Shown here piece by piece: positions 56,267 to 64,000 of a DNA stretch of 64,000 nucleotides. The notes under the pieces are model-generated. The model worked only from the letters and a program-made list of their open reading frames with translations. It was not told the DNA's origin and ran no database searches. This stretch comes from Flavobacteriaceae bacterium. Lineage in GTDB: Bacteria; Bacteroidota; Bacteroidia; Flavobacteriales; Flavobacteriaceae. Made by a program: the position numbers and the translations under genes. Numbering within the stretch: position 1 is the stretch's first letter; every line of letters starts with the position of its first letter. The stretch is from positions 1 to 64,000 of the forward strand of contig QXZA01000011.1 of assembly GCA_009886625.1 (NCBI GenBank). Direction: 5' to 3'.

Positions 56267-58030
56267 ATGAAAAAAGTAGTTTTAGCGCTTGTGTTTTTGA
56301 CACTTTCATGCGATACACAAAAAACAAAGCAAGACAATTCAGCATTTGATGAAGTACTGGAAGCATATTACCAAGAAAATTTATCTCTGTATAGAATAAA
56401 TGCTACTTTCCAGGGGGATACCCGATACAATGATTCACTCCCTAACTTCCTTTCAACAGCTTTTAAAGAAAAAGAGAAGAGGTTTTATTCCTCTTATTTG
56501 AATCAAGTAAAGACTTTCGAGGATAATACGCTTTCTGAGGACGCTCTATTGAGTAAAAAAATATTGATTTGGGAATGCGAGATGAATTTGAAGGCAATGG
56601 AATTTCCAAAAGACAAGATGCCCATTGATCAAATGTGGGGTTTTCAACTCACTATGGGACAATTAGCTAGTGCTGAGGGGGCCCAGCCCTTTGAAACGGT
56701 TAAAGATTACGAGAATTGGTTGGTCCGAATTCAAGGCTATTTAGAATGGCTTGCCAGTGCACAAGAAAAAATGAAAGAGGGAATGACTATCGGCTGGGTG
56801 CTGCCACAGTTTTTAATTAAAAAAGTGCTTCCGCAGTTGAAAGGGATGACTACCTCAGATTTAAGCAAACATCTTTTTTACAGTCCAGCACGAAATTTTC
56901 CAACTTCCGTTTCTGAAGAAGATAAAGCACGTTTGACAGTGGCCTACAAAAGTATGGTTCTGGATCAAATCGTTCCTGCCTATCAAGACTTACATGATTT
57001 TATGGCAACAGCCTATTATGAAAATGCTCGCATAACTAGTGGTTTTAATGCCCTGGATGGAGGAGACGATTACTATGACTTCGCTATTAAAAAGTATACC
57101 ACTACCCCTATGACTGCAGTTCAAATTCATCAATTGGGTCTTGATGAGGTTGCCCGTATTAGTCAAGAAATGCAAAAAGTCAAAGAGCAAGTCGGTTTTG
57201 AAGGAGATTTAAAATCGTTTTTTGATCATGTTAGGAACAAGAAAGAATTAATGCCCTTTACCGATCCACAAAAAGTCATTGACAATTTTTATGCAATTCA
57301 AGAGAAAATATTGCCTCAGGTAAATAAACTTTTTGAATTACAGCCTAAAACTCCCTTTGAAGTGCGTCGTACGGAAGCTTTTAGGGAAGCCTCAGCTAGT
57401 GCTGAGTACAATTCGGGCTCCTTGGACGGGACTCGACCTGGTATTTTTTATGTTCCCATCCCCAATGTGAAGAAATATAATTTCTTTTCAGATGAAGATC
57501 TGTTTTTACATGAGGCAATTCCGGGACATCATTTTCAGATTTCGTTGCAGCAGGAAAACACTGCACTTCCTTCATTTCGAAAAGATCTTTGGTATAGTGC
57601 TTATGGTGAAGGTTGGGCCTTGTACACAGAATCATTGGGAGAGGAATTGGGTGTTTACCAAGATCCATATCAGTATTTTGGAATGCTAGGAGCTGAAATG
57701 CATCGCGCGATTCGTTTGGTGGTGGATACAGGTTTACATTCCAAAGGATGGACACGTGAACAAGCCATTCAGTATTCTTTAGACAACGAAGCAGAATCTG
57801 AAGCCAGCATTACATCTGAGATTGAACGCTATATGGCCAATCCAGGTCAGGCCTTATCCTACAAAATTGGACAATTAAAAATTCGAGAGTTACGACTTCG
57901 TGCTGAAACAGCACTAGGGGCAGCCTTCGATATTAAAATTTTTCATAGAAAGGTATTGGAGTCTGGATGTATCCCCCTTCAATATTTAGAAGAAAAAATA
58001 GACCACTGGATCCAATCCACTAAAAACTAG
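56267..58030 (+). CDS. DUF885 family lipoprotein, putative metallopeptidase
   Basis: A 587-residue protein with lipoprotein signal KKVVLALVFLTLSC. The DUF885 core has the HEAIPGHHFQ motif (HExxPGHH, about residue 415) and a later glutamate-rich segment (DNEAESEASITSEIERYM) that may complete a zinc site. The mostly helical architecture resembles M32/M3-like peptidases. The natural substrate is unknown. It is 7 bp upstream of the DUF2461 gene. Confidence 0.85.
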   Translation: MKKVVLALVFLTLSCDTQKTKQDNSAFDEVLEAYYQENLSLYRINATFQGDTRYNDSLPNFLSTAFKEKEKRFYSSYLNQVKTFEDNTLSEDALLSKKILIWECEMNLKAMEFPKDKMPIDQMWGFQLTMGQLASAEGAQPFETVKDYENWLVRIQGYLEWLASAQEKMKEGMTIGWVLPQFLIKKVLPQLKGMTTSDLSKHLFYSPARNFPTSVSEEDKARLTVAYKSMVLDQIVPAYQDLHDFMATAYYENARITSGFNALDGGDDYYDFAIKKYTTTPMTAVQIHQLGLDEVARISQEMQKVKEQVGFEGDLKSFFDHVRNKKELMPFTDPQKVIDNFYAIQEKILPQVNKLFELQPKTPFEVRRTEAFREASASAEYNSGSLDGTRPGIFYVPIPNVKKYNFFSDEDLFLHEAIPGHHFQISLQQENTALPSFRKDLWYSAYGEGWALYTESLGEELGVYQDPYQYFGMLGAEMHRAIRLVVDTGLHSKGWTREQAIQYSLDNEAESEASITSEIERYMANPGQALSYKIGQLKIRELRLRAETALGAAFDIKIFHRKVLESGCIPLQYLEEKIDHWIQSTKN

Positions 58031-58037
58031 TATTCTT

Positions 58038-58709
58038 ATGCAAGTAATTAATTCAGAAGTATTCCGTTTTTTTGAAGCCTTAGAAAAAAACAACACACGC
58101 GAATGGTTTGAACCTCAAAAACCCCATTTTAAATCATTAGAAGCAGAAGTCAAAGTGTTGGGTGAGGAGCTTAAAGCCTCGATGAATGAAACGGATGAAA
58201 TAGATAAAGTCAAGCTTTTTCGAATTTATCGTGATGTTCGTTTTTCAAAAAACAAAACCCCTTTTAAAACTCATTTTGGAATGAGTTTTAATCGAAAGAA
58301 ACCACATTTACGGGGAGGCTATTATATTCATATTGCTCCAGGAGATTCTTTCTTAGCAGCTGGTTTTTGGAACCCAAACAAAGAAGACTTATTTCGGATT
58401 CGAAAAGAAATGGAGATGGATGCTGAAGAGTTTAGGAAGCTGTTAAAAGATCCCCAATTTGTCAAAGCATGGGGTGGTCTTACAGGAGAAGAAGTGAAAA
58501 CGGCTCCTAAAGGTTTTTCCAAAGAGCACTCCAATATTGATCTCATTAAGAAAAAACAATATTTATTTATAAAAAAATTGGATGAAAGTGCTATATTGAA
58601 GCCTGATTTTCAAAAAGAAGTAATCCAGCATTTTAATGCGCTACGACCCATATTTAATTATTTTTCTAACGTACTTATAACCGATTTAAACGGTGTTTCT
58701 ATACTTTAA
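58038..58709 (+). CDS. DUF2461 (TIGR02453) family protein
   Basis: A 223-residue protein of a widespread family of unknown function. Family features visible are the FFEALEKNNTREWFEPQKPHF start, IYRDVRFSKNKTPFKTHFGMSF, the GGYYIHIAPGDSFLAAGFWNP segment and the late LIKKKQYLFIKKL. It lies between the DUF885 and M61 genes in one probable operon. Confidence 0.88.
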   Translation: MQVINSEVFRFFEALEKNNTREWFEPQKPHFKSLEAEVKVLGEELKASMNETDEIDKVKLFRIYRDVRFSKNKTPFKTHFGMSFNRKKPHLRGGYYIHIAPGDSFLAAGFWNPNKEDLFRIRKEMEMDAEEFRKLLKDPQFVKAWGGLTGEEVKTAPKGFSKEHSNIDLIKKKQYLFIKKLDESAILKPDFQKEVIQHFNALRPIFNYFSNVLITDLNGVSIL

Positions 58710-58718
58710 AACCTGCAT

Positions 58719-60614
58719 ATGAAAATATTATTTTCTAAACTTTTTATAAGTCTAAGTTTTGTTTTATTGCTCACCGCTTGTGCGACGCTTAAAAACAACA
58801 ACACTTCTAAGCCCATTGTTATTGAAGCTTCAATTGATTTGGTCAATATAAATGACGACAAAGTTCAAATTACAATTGCACCTACTGCGATTCAAGGCGA
58901 AGAAATTCTTTTTTACCTTCCCCAGATTGTACCTGGAACCTATGAATATTCCAATTTTGGACGTTTTGTGGAAGATCTAAAAGCTTTTGATAAAAAGGGA
59001 AATCCACTAACTGTAACGACTGTAGACGAAAATAGTTGGAAAATAGCAAGTGCTAAAAAATTGGGAAAGATCATCTATTGGGTGAATGACACATTTGATG
59101 GCCCAGGGGGAGAAAAAATTTACCCTATGGGGGGAACTAATTTTGACTCAGACAAAACTCATTTACTCAACTTGCACAGTATGATCGGGTATTTTGATAA
59201 CATTAAAGAGAGTCCATACCGACTTAGTGTTCGATCTCCAAAGAACCTTCAAGCGTTCACCTCCCTTCCTGCAATTTCCAAAAGTGATTCTTTAGATATT
59301 TTTAATGCCGAAAGGTATTTTCATATTATTGACAACCCTATAATGTATAGTGAGCCCAATGCCGTTTCCTTTGATTTGGATGATATCAAGGTAGGTTTGG
59401 CGATTTATTCTCCTTCGGGGACTCATAAAGCTGTTGACTATCAAGCTGCAATTCAAGAAATGATGATTGCTCAAAAGAAGTTTTTGGGAAAATCCAATAA
59501 TACTTCTAGTTATGATATTTTATTGCATCTAATGGGAATGGAAGATTTACAATATTTTGGTGGAATGATGGGAGCTTTAGAGCACCATACCTCTACTACA
59601 GTTGTTTTTGTAGATGCGATGCAACCAGGAGAACTTACTCAAAGTTTAGTTGATGTTGTGTCCCATGAATTTTTTCATACACTCACGCCTTTAAATGTGC
59701 ATTCTGAAGAGATTCACAATTTTGAATACAACACACCACTTATGTCCAAACATTTATGGATGTATGAGGGAGCTACTGAATATTTTGCCAATCTATTTCA
59801 AATTAATCAGGGATTGATTGATGCTCCAGATTTTTATGGACGAATGAATGAAAAGGTAAATTATGGTCAACGCTATGATGATAGTATGTCCTTTACGGAA
59901 ATGAGTGCAGGCATCGTAGATGAACCCTATGCTGCTAATTATGGAAATGTATACCAAAAAGGTGCCTTAATTAATATGTGTCTGGATATTCTAATCCGCG
60001 AGAAGAGTGGAGGAGAGAAAGGAATTCTTTGGGTAATGAAAAAATTAGCAGAACGCTATGGGAAAGAAAAGCCATTTAAGGATGAGAATTTAATAGATGA
60101 AATCGTAGCGCTTACATATCCAGAAGTAAGAGACTTCTTTACAACTCATGTTGAGGGTACAACCCCTATTAATTACAATGAATATTTGTCAAAAGTGGGG
60201 ATAATTGAAGGAAAAACAGAATCCCAACTTCCAGGAGTAATCTTCACAGATGCTTCTACACCAATATTTACTCCACAAGATATTGAAGAAAAAGGGAGGT
60301 TTCTTGTCATTACTGGCTTGAATTCTACTTTGGAAGCAATGGGTGTTCAATTAGGAGATATTTTTATCGGCTTGGACGGACAAATGTTTCCAGAAATTAG
60401 TCAAGAAAATGGGGCAGCCATCAACGCTATATTTTCACCAAGTTTTATGTGGGATGCAGAAACAGAATTTAGCATTACGGTAGAGCGCAATGGAGGAAGC
60501 TTGACCCTTAGTGGAAATGTTGGAACTCCAAGTGCTGTAATTTCAGGAATAGTAGAAGATCCTACTGCTTCTGAGGCGACTGTAGGTTTACGTGAAGCGT
60601 GGTTGTTTAATTAG
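58719..60614 (+). CDS. M61 family glycyl aminopeptidase-like protein, lipoprotein
   Basis: A 631-residue protein with an N-terminal lipoprotein-type signal (FISLSFVLLLTAC). After an N-terminal beta domain comes the M61 catalytic domain with HEFFHTLTP (HExxH, about residue 315) and the downstream glutamate in WMYEGATEYFANL. The C-terminal ~120 residues look like a PDZ domain. Members cut N-terminal glycine or alanine; the substrate here is not known. It overlaps the convergent hydrolase by 8 bp. Confidence 0.87.
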   Translation: MKILFSKLFISLSFVLLLTACATLKNNNTSKPIVIEASIDLVNINDDKVQITIAPTAIQGEEILFYLPQIVPGTYEYSNFGRFVEDLKAFDKKGNPLTVTTVDENSWKIASAKKLGKIIYWVNDTFDGPGGEKIYPMGGTNFDSDKTHLLNLHSMIGYFDNIKESPYRLSVRSPKNLQAFTSLPAISKSDSLDIFNAERYFHIIDNPIMYSEPNAVSFDLDDIKVGLAIYSPSGTHKAVDYQAAIQEMMIAQKKFLGKSNNTSSYDILLHLMGMEDLQYFGGMMGALEHHTSTTVVFVDAMQPGELTQSLVDVVSHEFFHTLTPLNVHSEEIHNFEYNTPLMSKHLWMYEGATEYFANLFQINQGLIDAPDFYGRMNEKVNYGQRYDDSMSFTEMSAGIVDEPYAANYGNVYQKGALINMCLDILIREKSGGEKGILWVMKKLAERYGKEKPFKDENLIDEIVALTYPEVRDFFTTHVEGTTPINYNEYLSKVGIIEGKTESQLPGVIFTDASTPIFTPQDIEEKGRFLVITGLNSTLEAMGVQLGDIFIGLDGQMFPEISQENGAAINAIFSPSFMWDAETEFSITVERNGGSLTLSGNVGTPSAVISGIVEDPTASEATVGLREAWLFN

Positions 60615-61569
60615 GCTTCATTTCGAGTTGCTTTAGTTCTGACAGCTTTGTTTCGAGAACTTTTTTGGTTTCACTCATTGGAAAAACATGCCCTTTTCCC
60701 TCAACAGGATGTAGGCTTAAGTGATTCTTGTCAAAATGTTTTAAAGCAAACTCGATATTCGGGGTGTAGGGTACTATTTTATCTTTGGTTCCATGCATCA
60801 TGATAATGGGACGTTGAAGTTTTTTCCACTCCTCCCCTAAATTGGAAAGAGATGCAGCATGCGCTCTTTTTTCTTTCTGTGCTACTTTAAAACTATCGGG
60901 AACAAACCATTTTGTTGTTTTCCATTCTGCTAATTTCCCCAAGGCAAAATATCGCTCTGTTTCTGGGTCTAATGCTGGCACCAACATAATTACACTTCCC
61001 AGTAATTCAGGTGAATCAATGGCTATCTTTGATGCAATAGGAACACCATAGGACCAACCAATAAACATTCCAGGAGTGTTTTTACTAGAATATTTCTTTA
61101 CTATGGGACAAAGACTCGCAGCTTGTTGACTAATGTCAGGCACTGCTTTGCTGTATTCTGAATAGCCATAACCCAGACGATCAAAACTTATCAAATTGGC
61201 TTTAGTATTTAAAAGACTGTTGCTTAAATAGTTGTTGAAATTATAGCTAGAGTCAGGGGCGCCTTGGACAAAATAGAGGGTAGGTTTAAGAGAATCATAA
61301 AATTTACAGTGAATGTGTCTTAATTAATACCCTTGGAATTTTGTAAAATGTATTTGAGCATTCAAGCCTTTTTTCGCAAAATAGCTCACAACATTCTTGT
61401 CTGACGTTCTGAACGTTGCCCATGCACCACAAGCTGTGAAGATGAAGAGGATGTTACTCAAAATGAATATCATGGTTTTTTGAGCCCTTCGAAGTCTTCT
61501 CTTTTGATTGGGCAGGTAATATACCTGTAGAGAATCTCTAAATAACTTTAGGCTGTGGTTAATGAACAT
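60607..61569 (-). pseudogene. Alpha/beta hydrolase interrupted by one in-frame TAA
   Basis: Two open pieces lie in the same frame, separated only by TAA at 61326..61324. The first (61569-61327) has a basic start and a membrane/lipoprotein-like segment (IFILSNILFIFTAC), then TFRTSDKNVVSYFAKKG and HFTKFQGY. The second continues LRHIHCKFYDSLKPTLYFVQGAPDSS, LISFDRLGYGYSEY, the nucleophile elbow GWSYGVP (about residue 45 of that piece), the MMHGTKDKIVP aspartate and GKGHVFP histidine. Reading through the TAA gives one complete hydrolase, so this is a point nonsense mutation in an otherwise intact gene. Confidence 0.82.
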
Positions 61570-61637
61570 GCTTTCCTTGGTTCGTTTGGGTCCAGTAAAG
61601 TTAACAGATTTTATTAAAACACAATGAACAGTCTCTG

Positions 61638-62045
61638 TTAGGGGGTGGTAACTTGTTCAAAGAGTTGTACTTGGTCTTTAAGGCGTTCGATGACCATGTT
61701 CATCATACGTTTGTTTAAGGCCGATGAGTTACTGCTATACTGGCGGTATTCTGACAGGGTAAAGTGTCCTATAATCGTTCCCTTAACTGAATTCCGAAAC
61801 TTTTGATCCTTGATCAAACCATTCTCTATATAAGCCAATTTTTTTTCCAAGCCCAAATCGTAAAAAACTCCTTTGCGCTTCTCAATATAGTTGTGGAAAA
61901 CAGCAAGAAACAAAGGGTTTTGCAATTTTAAAATAGGGCGGAGGGTCTCATTCTGGAAGCGCTCCTCAAAACTCATGTTCTCAAACTCCTGGATTTTCTT
62001 GATCTCTGGTCTAATACGTCTTAAATCATTAGGTCGATCATTCAT
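61638..62045 (-). CDS. Conserved hypothetical protein (often mislabelled glyoxalase)
   Basis: A 135-residue protein of mostly helical appearance: MSFEERFQNETLRPILKLQNPLFLAVF, then IENGLIKDQKFRNSVKGTIIGHFTLSEYRQY and SSALNKRMMNMVIERLKDQV. I recall near-identical Flavobacterial proteins labelled glyoxalase, but no metal-binding beta-alpha-beta-beta-beta motif is visible, so that label is not supported. It is probably cytosolic and its function is unknown. Confidence 0.8.
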   Translation of the reverse strand: MNDRPNDLRRIRPEIKKIQEFENMSFEERFQNETLRPILKLQNPLFLAVFHNYIEKRKGVFYDLGLEKKLAYIENGLIKDQKFRNSVKGTIIGHFTLSEYRQYSSNSSALNKRMMNMVIERLKDQVQLFEQVTTP

Positions 62046-62356
62046 AGCAATTTTTTACTTAATTTAATAGCTTTTAAGGCAAGTTCTACACTGTATTCAG
62101 AGAGATTGTTCACAGGGTTTTTAACATCTCTTATGTCTATTTTGTAAAGGCCTTAAAAAGAAAATTAATACTACCGCTTTGTTCTTAACAATTCAAAAAC
62201 TCCAACTCATCATATTTTTATACTATAGGCAATCTCGTATTTGGTTTCAACAACTATTTTACCTAGGGTATTTGCTTTCTAAAAGCTTCCTATTAGTTAT
62301 GAGTGATAAGGTGGTTTTTTAAAGGAATACACTCTAAATAATAAAAGAAATTAAAC

Positions 62357-62385
62357 TTGAATTTGATAACATTTTTGTATATTAG
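62357..62385 (+). promoter_or_regulatory. Possible promoter of the TetR gene
   Basis: TTG (62357-62359) is followed by an 18-nt spacer and then TATATTAG (62378-62385), one base off TAnnTTTG, 19 nt before the TetR ATG. It is the only feature I can support in the 359-bp gap 62046-62404. No palindromic operator for TetR was recognised there. Confidence 0.4.
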
Positions 62386-62404
62386 CGAGTAATTAATCAC
62401 TTCT

Positions 62405-62923
62405 ATGACTAAAAAAAACGCTATACTCGAAGCTGCACTTCATTTATTTTCAGAAATGGGATATACGGGAACATCTACACGAATGATTGCCATAAAATCA
62501 GGTGTTTCAGAGGGGTTGATTTTTCGTCATTTCAAAAATAAAGAGGGATTACTAAATGTACTTTTAGCAGATGCAGAAAAAGAAATAACTTCACTTTATG
62601 AACCGATATTGGCATTAGAACACCCCAAAGTATTTTTAAAGCAAGTACTGTCTTTGCCCTTTCAGATCAATGGCAACAATAAAATACTTTGGCGCTTTCT
62701 GTACACCCATCAGTGGTTTGAACCTCAAATACATGAACTAATACTTCAACCATTGTATACCCGTGTATTTGACTCTTTTAATACCATTGGAGTTTCTGAT
62801 CCACAATCTGAATCAGAATCTTTTCTGATTTTTTACAAAGGAATCATAAGTAATATGTTGTTGAATAAAAATTTTAATGCATTTCCAGTAGCAGAATATA
62901 TTTTGGAAAAGTTTTCTTTGTAA
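62405..62923 (+). CDS. TetR family transcriptional regulator
   Basis: A 172-residue repressor-type protein. The N-terminal HTH is clear: ILEAALHLFSEMGYTGTSTRMIAIKSGVSEGLIFRHFKNKEGLL (about residues 6-49). The C-terminal ligand domain is short and without recognisable specificity. TetR proteins often control a neighbouring transporter or enzyme. The 192-bp gap to the next gene (DUF2911) shows no palindrome that I can support as an operator. Confidence 0.9.
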   Translation: MTKKNAILEAALHLFSEMGYTGTSTRMIAIKSGVSEGLIFRHFKNKEGLLNVLLADAEKEITSLYEPILALEHPKVFLKQVLSLPFQINGNNKILWRFLYTHQWFEPQIHELILQPLYTRVFDSFNTIGVSDPQSESESFLIFYKGIISNMLLNKNFNAFPVAEYILEKFSL

Positions 62924-63115
62924 TAAATATGTAACTACTTACTTATAATTCATTTCTATAATAACGTTCTCAACTAAATCTATTCATTACGTTTTTACGT
63001 GACATTTAAACTGAATTCAAGCAAACGATAATTTATGTTATGTAAAATAGATATTCAAAGTATACATTGGAGCATTTGTTGTAATTTAGCAATTGAATTT
63101 AAAACCTACTCTATC

Positions 63116-63649
63116 ATGAAAGCTATAAAAATTATTATTGGCATATTGGTCGGCTTTGTTGTAATCGCAGCAGCTTACTTTGCTTATGCTTTATACATCA
63201 ATCCCAAAAGTCCTATGGGATCAGCAGCATATTCCAATGGCGATAAAGAAATCAGTGTTCGTTATTACCGCCCCTATAAAAAAGACCGTCTTATTTTTGG
63301 TGAAGCAGCTGACGGCGCTTTGGTTCCTTATGATACTTATTGGCGTTTAGGAGCCAATATGACGACCAAACTCAATACCAATCAGGATTTGGATTTTGCG
63401 GGTCGCTTATTGCCCAAAGGAAGTTACGGGCTCTATGCCTATCCCTATGCTGAAAATTGGGTCATATATGTACATAGCAAAACAGGAGGCTTGAGTTTTA
63501 CGGAACCCGATCCTAGCGGTATTTTAATGAAGGTCAATGTTCCTGTACAAAGTTTAGAAGAACCTCTAGAGCAATTTACTATTGATTTTGTAGATTCTTC
63601 CCTAAGGATCCGTTGGGATACAACCAAAGTGGTAATACCCATTCATTGA
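63116..63649 (+). CDS. DUF2911 domain protein, membrane-anchored
   Basis: A 177-residue protein with an N-terminal membrane segment (IKIIIGILVGFVVIAAAYFAYAL) and a DUF2911 domain: VRYYRPYKKDRLIFG, VPYDTYWRLGANMTTKL, LPKGSYGLYAYP and WVIYVHS. The function is unknown, and an envelope location is likely. The frame is open back to 63035, but that start would add 27 residues before the charged start of the anchor. An imperfect -7 box (TAATTTAG) lies upstream. The stop overlaps the amidohydrolase start (TGATG). Confidence 0.85.
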   Translation: MKAIKIIIGILVGFVVIAAAYFAYALYINPKSPMGSAAYSNGDKEISVRYYRPYKKDRLIFGEAADGALVPYDTYWRLGANMTTKLNTNQDLDFAGRLLPKGSYGLYAYPYAENWVIYVHSKTGGLSFTEPDPSGILMKVNVPVQSLEEPLEQFTIDFVDSSLRIRWDTTKVVIPIH

Positions 63650-64000
63650 TGCGGAAATTCTTTAAACAGCTGTTCAATCTGCTAAAAATCGCTTTTGCGC
63701 TCCTTTTTATCGGTGGTTTAAGCTATTATATACTTGATAAAATACAGGAAAAAAACAATCTGATGGACATAGAGGAATACAGTCCCAAGTCCACACTAAT
63801 TGTTAAGGAAACTCCCTTAAAACGCTCTAAATATCCTTTTGTGGATGTACATAACCACCAGTTTGATATGCCGGTAAAAAACCTTGCAAATTTGGTGGCA
63901 GAAATGGACAGTATGAATATGGGTTTTATGATCAATCTCAGTGGTTTTCGAGGCTTGTATTTAAGAAAATCATTGGAAAACATACGCGAAAATGCACCCA
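63649..64000 (+). CDS. Amidohydrolase family protein, N-terminal part (runs off window)
   Basis: ATG at 63649 shares a base with the DUF2911 stop, and the frame stays open to the window end (117 codons). The N-terminus is a membrane anchor or signal (LLKIAFALLFIGGLSYYIL), then FVDVHNHQFDMP with the metal-binding H-x-H, and MGFMINLSGFRG. The rest of the barrel lies outside the window. The substrate is unknown. Confidence 0.75.
   Translation, partial: MRKFFKQLFNLLKIAFALLFIGGLSYYILDKIQEKNNLMDIEEYSPKSTLIVKETPLKRSKYPFVDVHNHQFDMPVKNLANLVAEMDSMNMGFMINLSGFRGLYLRKSLENIRENAP

Noticed and set aside
61324-61326. Possible programmed readthrough or recoding of the TAA in the hydrolase gene
   Set aside because: TAA is the least readthrough-prone stop and no recoding signal or SECIS-like structure is evident; a nonsense mutation or sequencing error is simpler.
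61638-62045. Glyoxalase
   Set aside because: The common database label is not supported by any visible metal-binding or beta-alpha-beta-beta-beta motif.

Overview
The window is a stretch of chromosome from a member of the Bacteroidota, most likely a marine or environmental Flavobacteriaceae. The DNA is AT-rich. Shine-Dalgarno sequences are almost absent, and the promoters that can be seen carry the Bacteroidota -7 box TAnnTTTG. Lineage markers include a GldF/GldG gliding transporter, the type IX secretion regulator PorX, an LpxC-FabZ fusion, a two-gene transketolase and a gene pair that fits sulfonolipid synthesis. The genus cannot be told from the sequence alone. There are no insertion sequences, prophage, CRISPR arrays or rRNA genes, and most of the window is housekeeping DNA.

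Layout. 1-4.4 kb: the end of a tRNA-Lys gene, shikimate kinase, a phosphoribosyltransferase with an Hsp15-like protein, an FKBP lipoprotein and the split transketolase. 4.5-12.5 kb: tgt-lptF/G-EamA transporter, accA, dnaB, then a leftward prfB-HAD-GNAT operon in which prfB needs a programmed +1 frameshift. 12.7-20.3 kb: an ABC-F ATPase, a zinc metalloprotease, threonine aldolase and an oligopeptidase B lipoprotein. 20.4-27.1 kb: a cysteine/cysteate synthase-like gene overlapping an alpha-oxoamine synthase gene, then dnaN and a single-ORF GldF-GldG fusion behind a DUF62 gene. 27.2-30.5 kb: phoH, purC and a decayed lipase-like gene.

30.5-39.7 kb: a leftward group of YggS, exonuclease/GIY-YIG, ion channel and miaA; a Gfo/Idh/MocA oxidoreductase; pcm and proline dehydrogenase; then porX-tsaE-small membrane protein. 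39.7-47.2 kb: an HD phosphohydrolase followed by lpxD-lpxC/fabZ-lpxA-efp-sucD-fabG-prohibitin, which combines lipid A, fatty-acid and translation genes. 47.2-48.6 kb: a terminator, an inverted repeat, a frameshifted secreted-protein gene and an XRE regulator. 48.6-56.2 kb: a complete histidine operon (hisGDCBHA-dinB-like-hisF-hisIE) preceded by a 17-residue leader peptide with four consecutive His codons and an intrinsic terminator, i.e. a transcription attenuator. 56.2-64 kb: a DUF885 lipoprotein, a DUF2461 protein, an M61 peptidase, an alpha/beta hydrolase broken by one stop codon, a conserved hypothetical, a TetR regulator, a DUF2911 protein and the start of an amidohydrolase.

The most interesting items are the his attenuator, the GldF-GldG fusion, the candidate sulfonolipid pair, the prfB recoding site, the apparent loss of structural zinc ligands in both Tgt and the HisB phosphatase domain, and the recurrent placement of the -7 box only 4-6 nt before the start codon, which implies leaderless or nearly leaderless mRNAs. 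Three genes look inactivated (around 29.1-30.3, 47.4-48.0 and 60.6-61.6 kb). I did not find a clearly new multi-gene defence or metabolic system.
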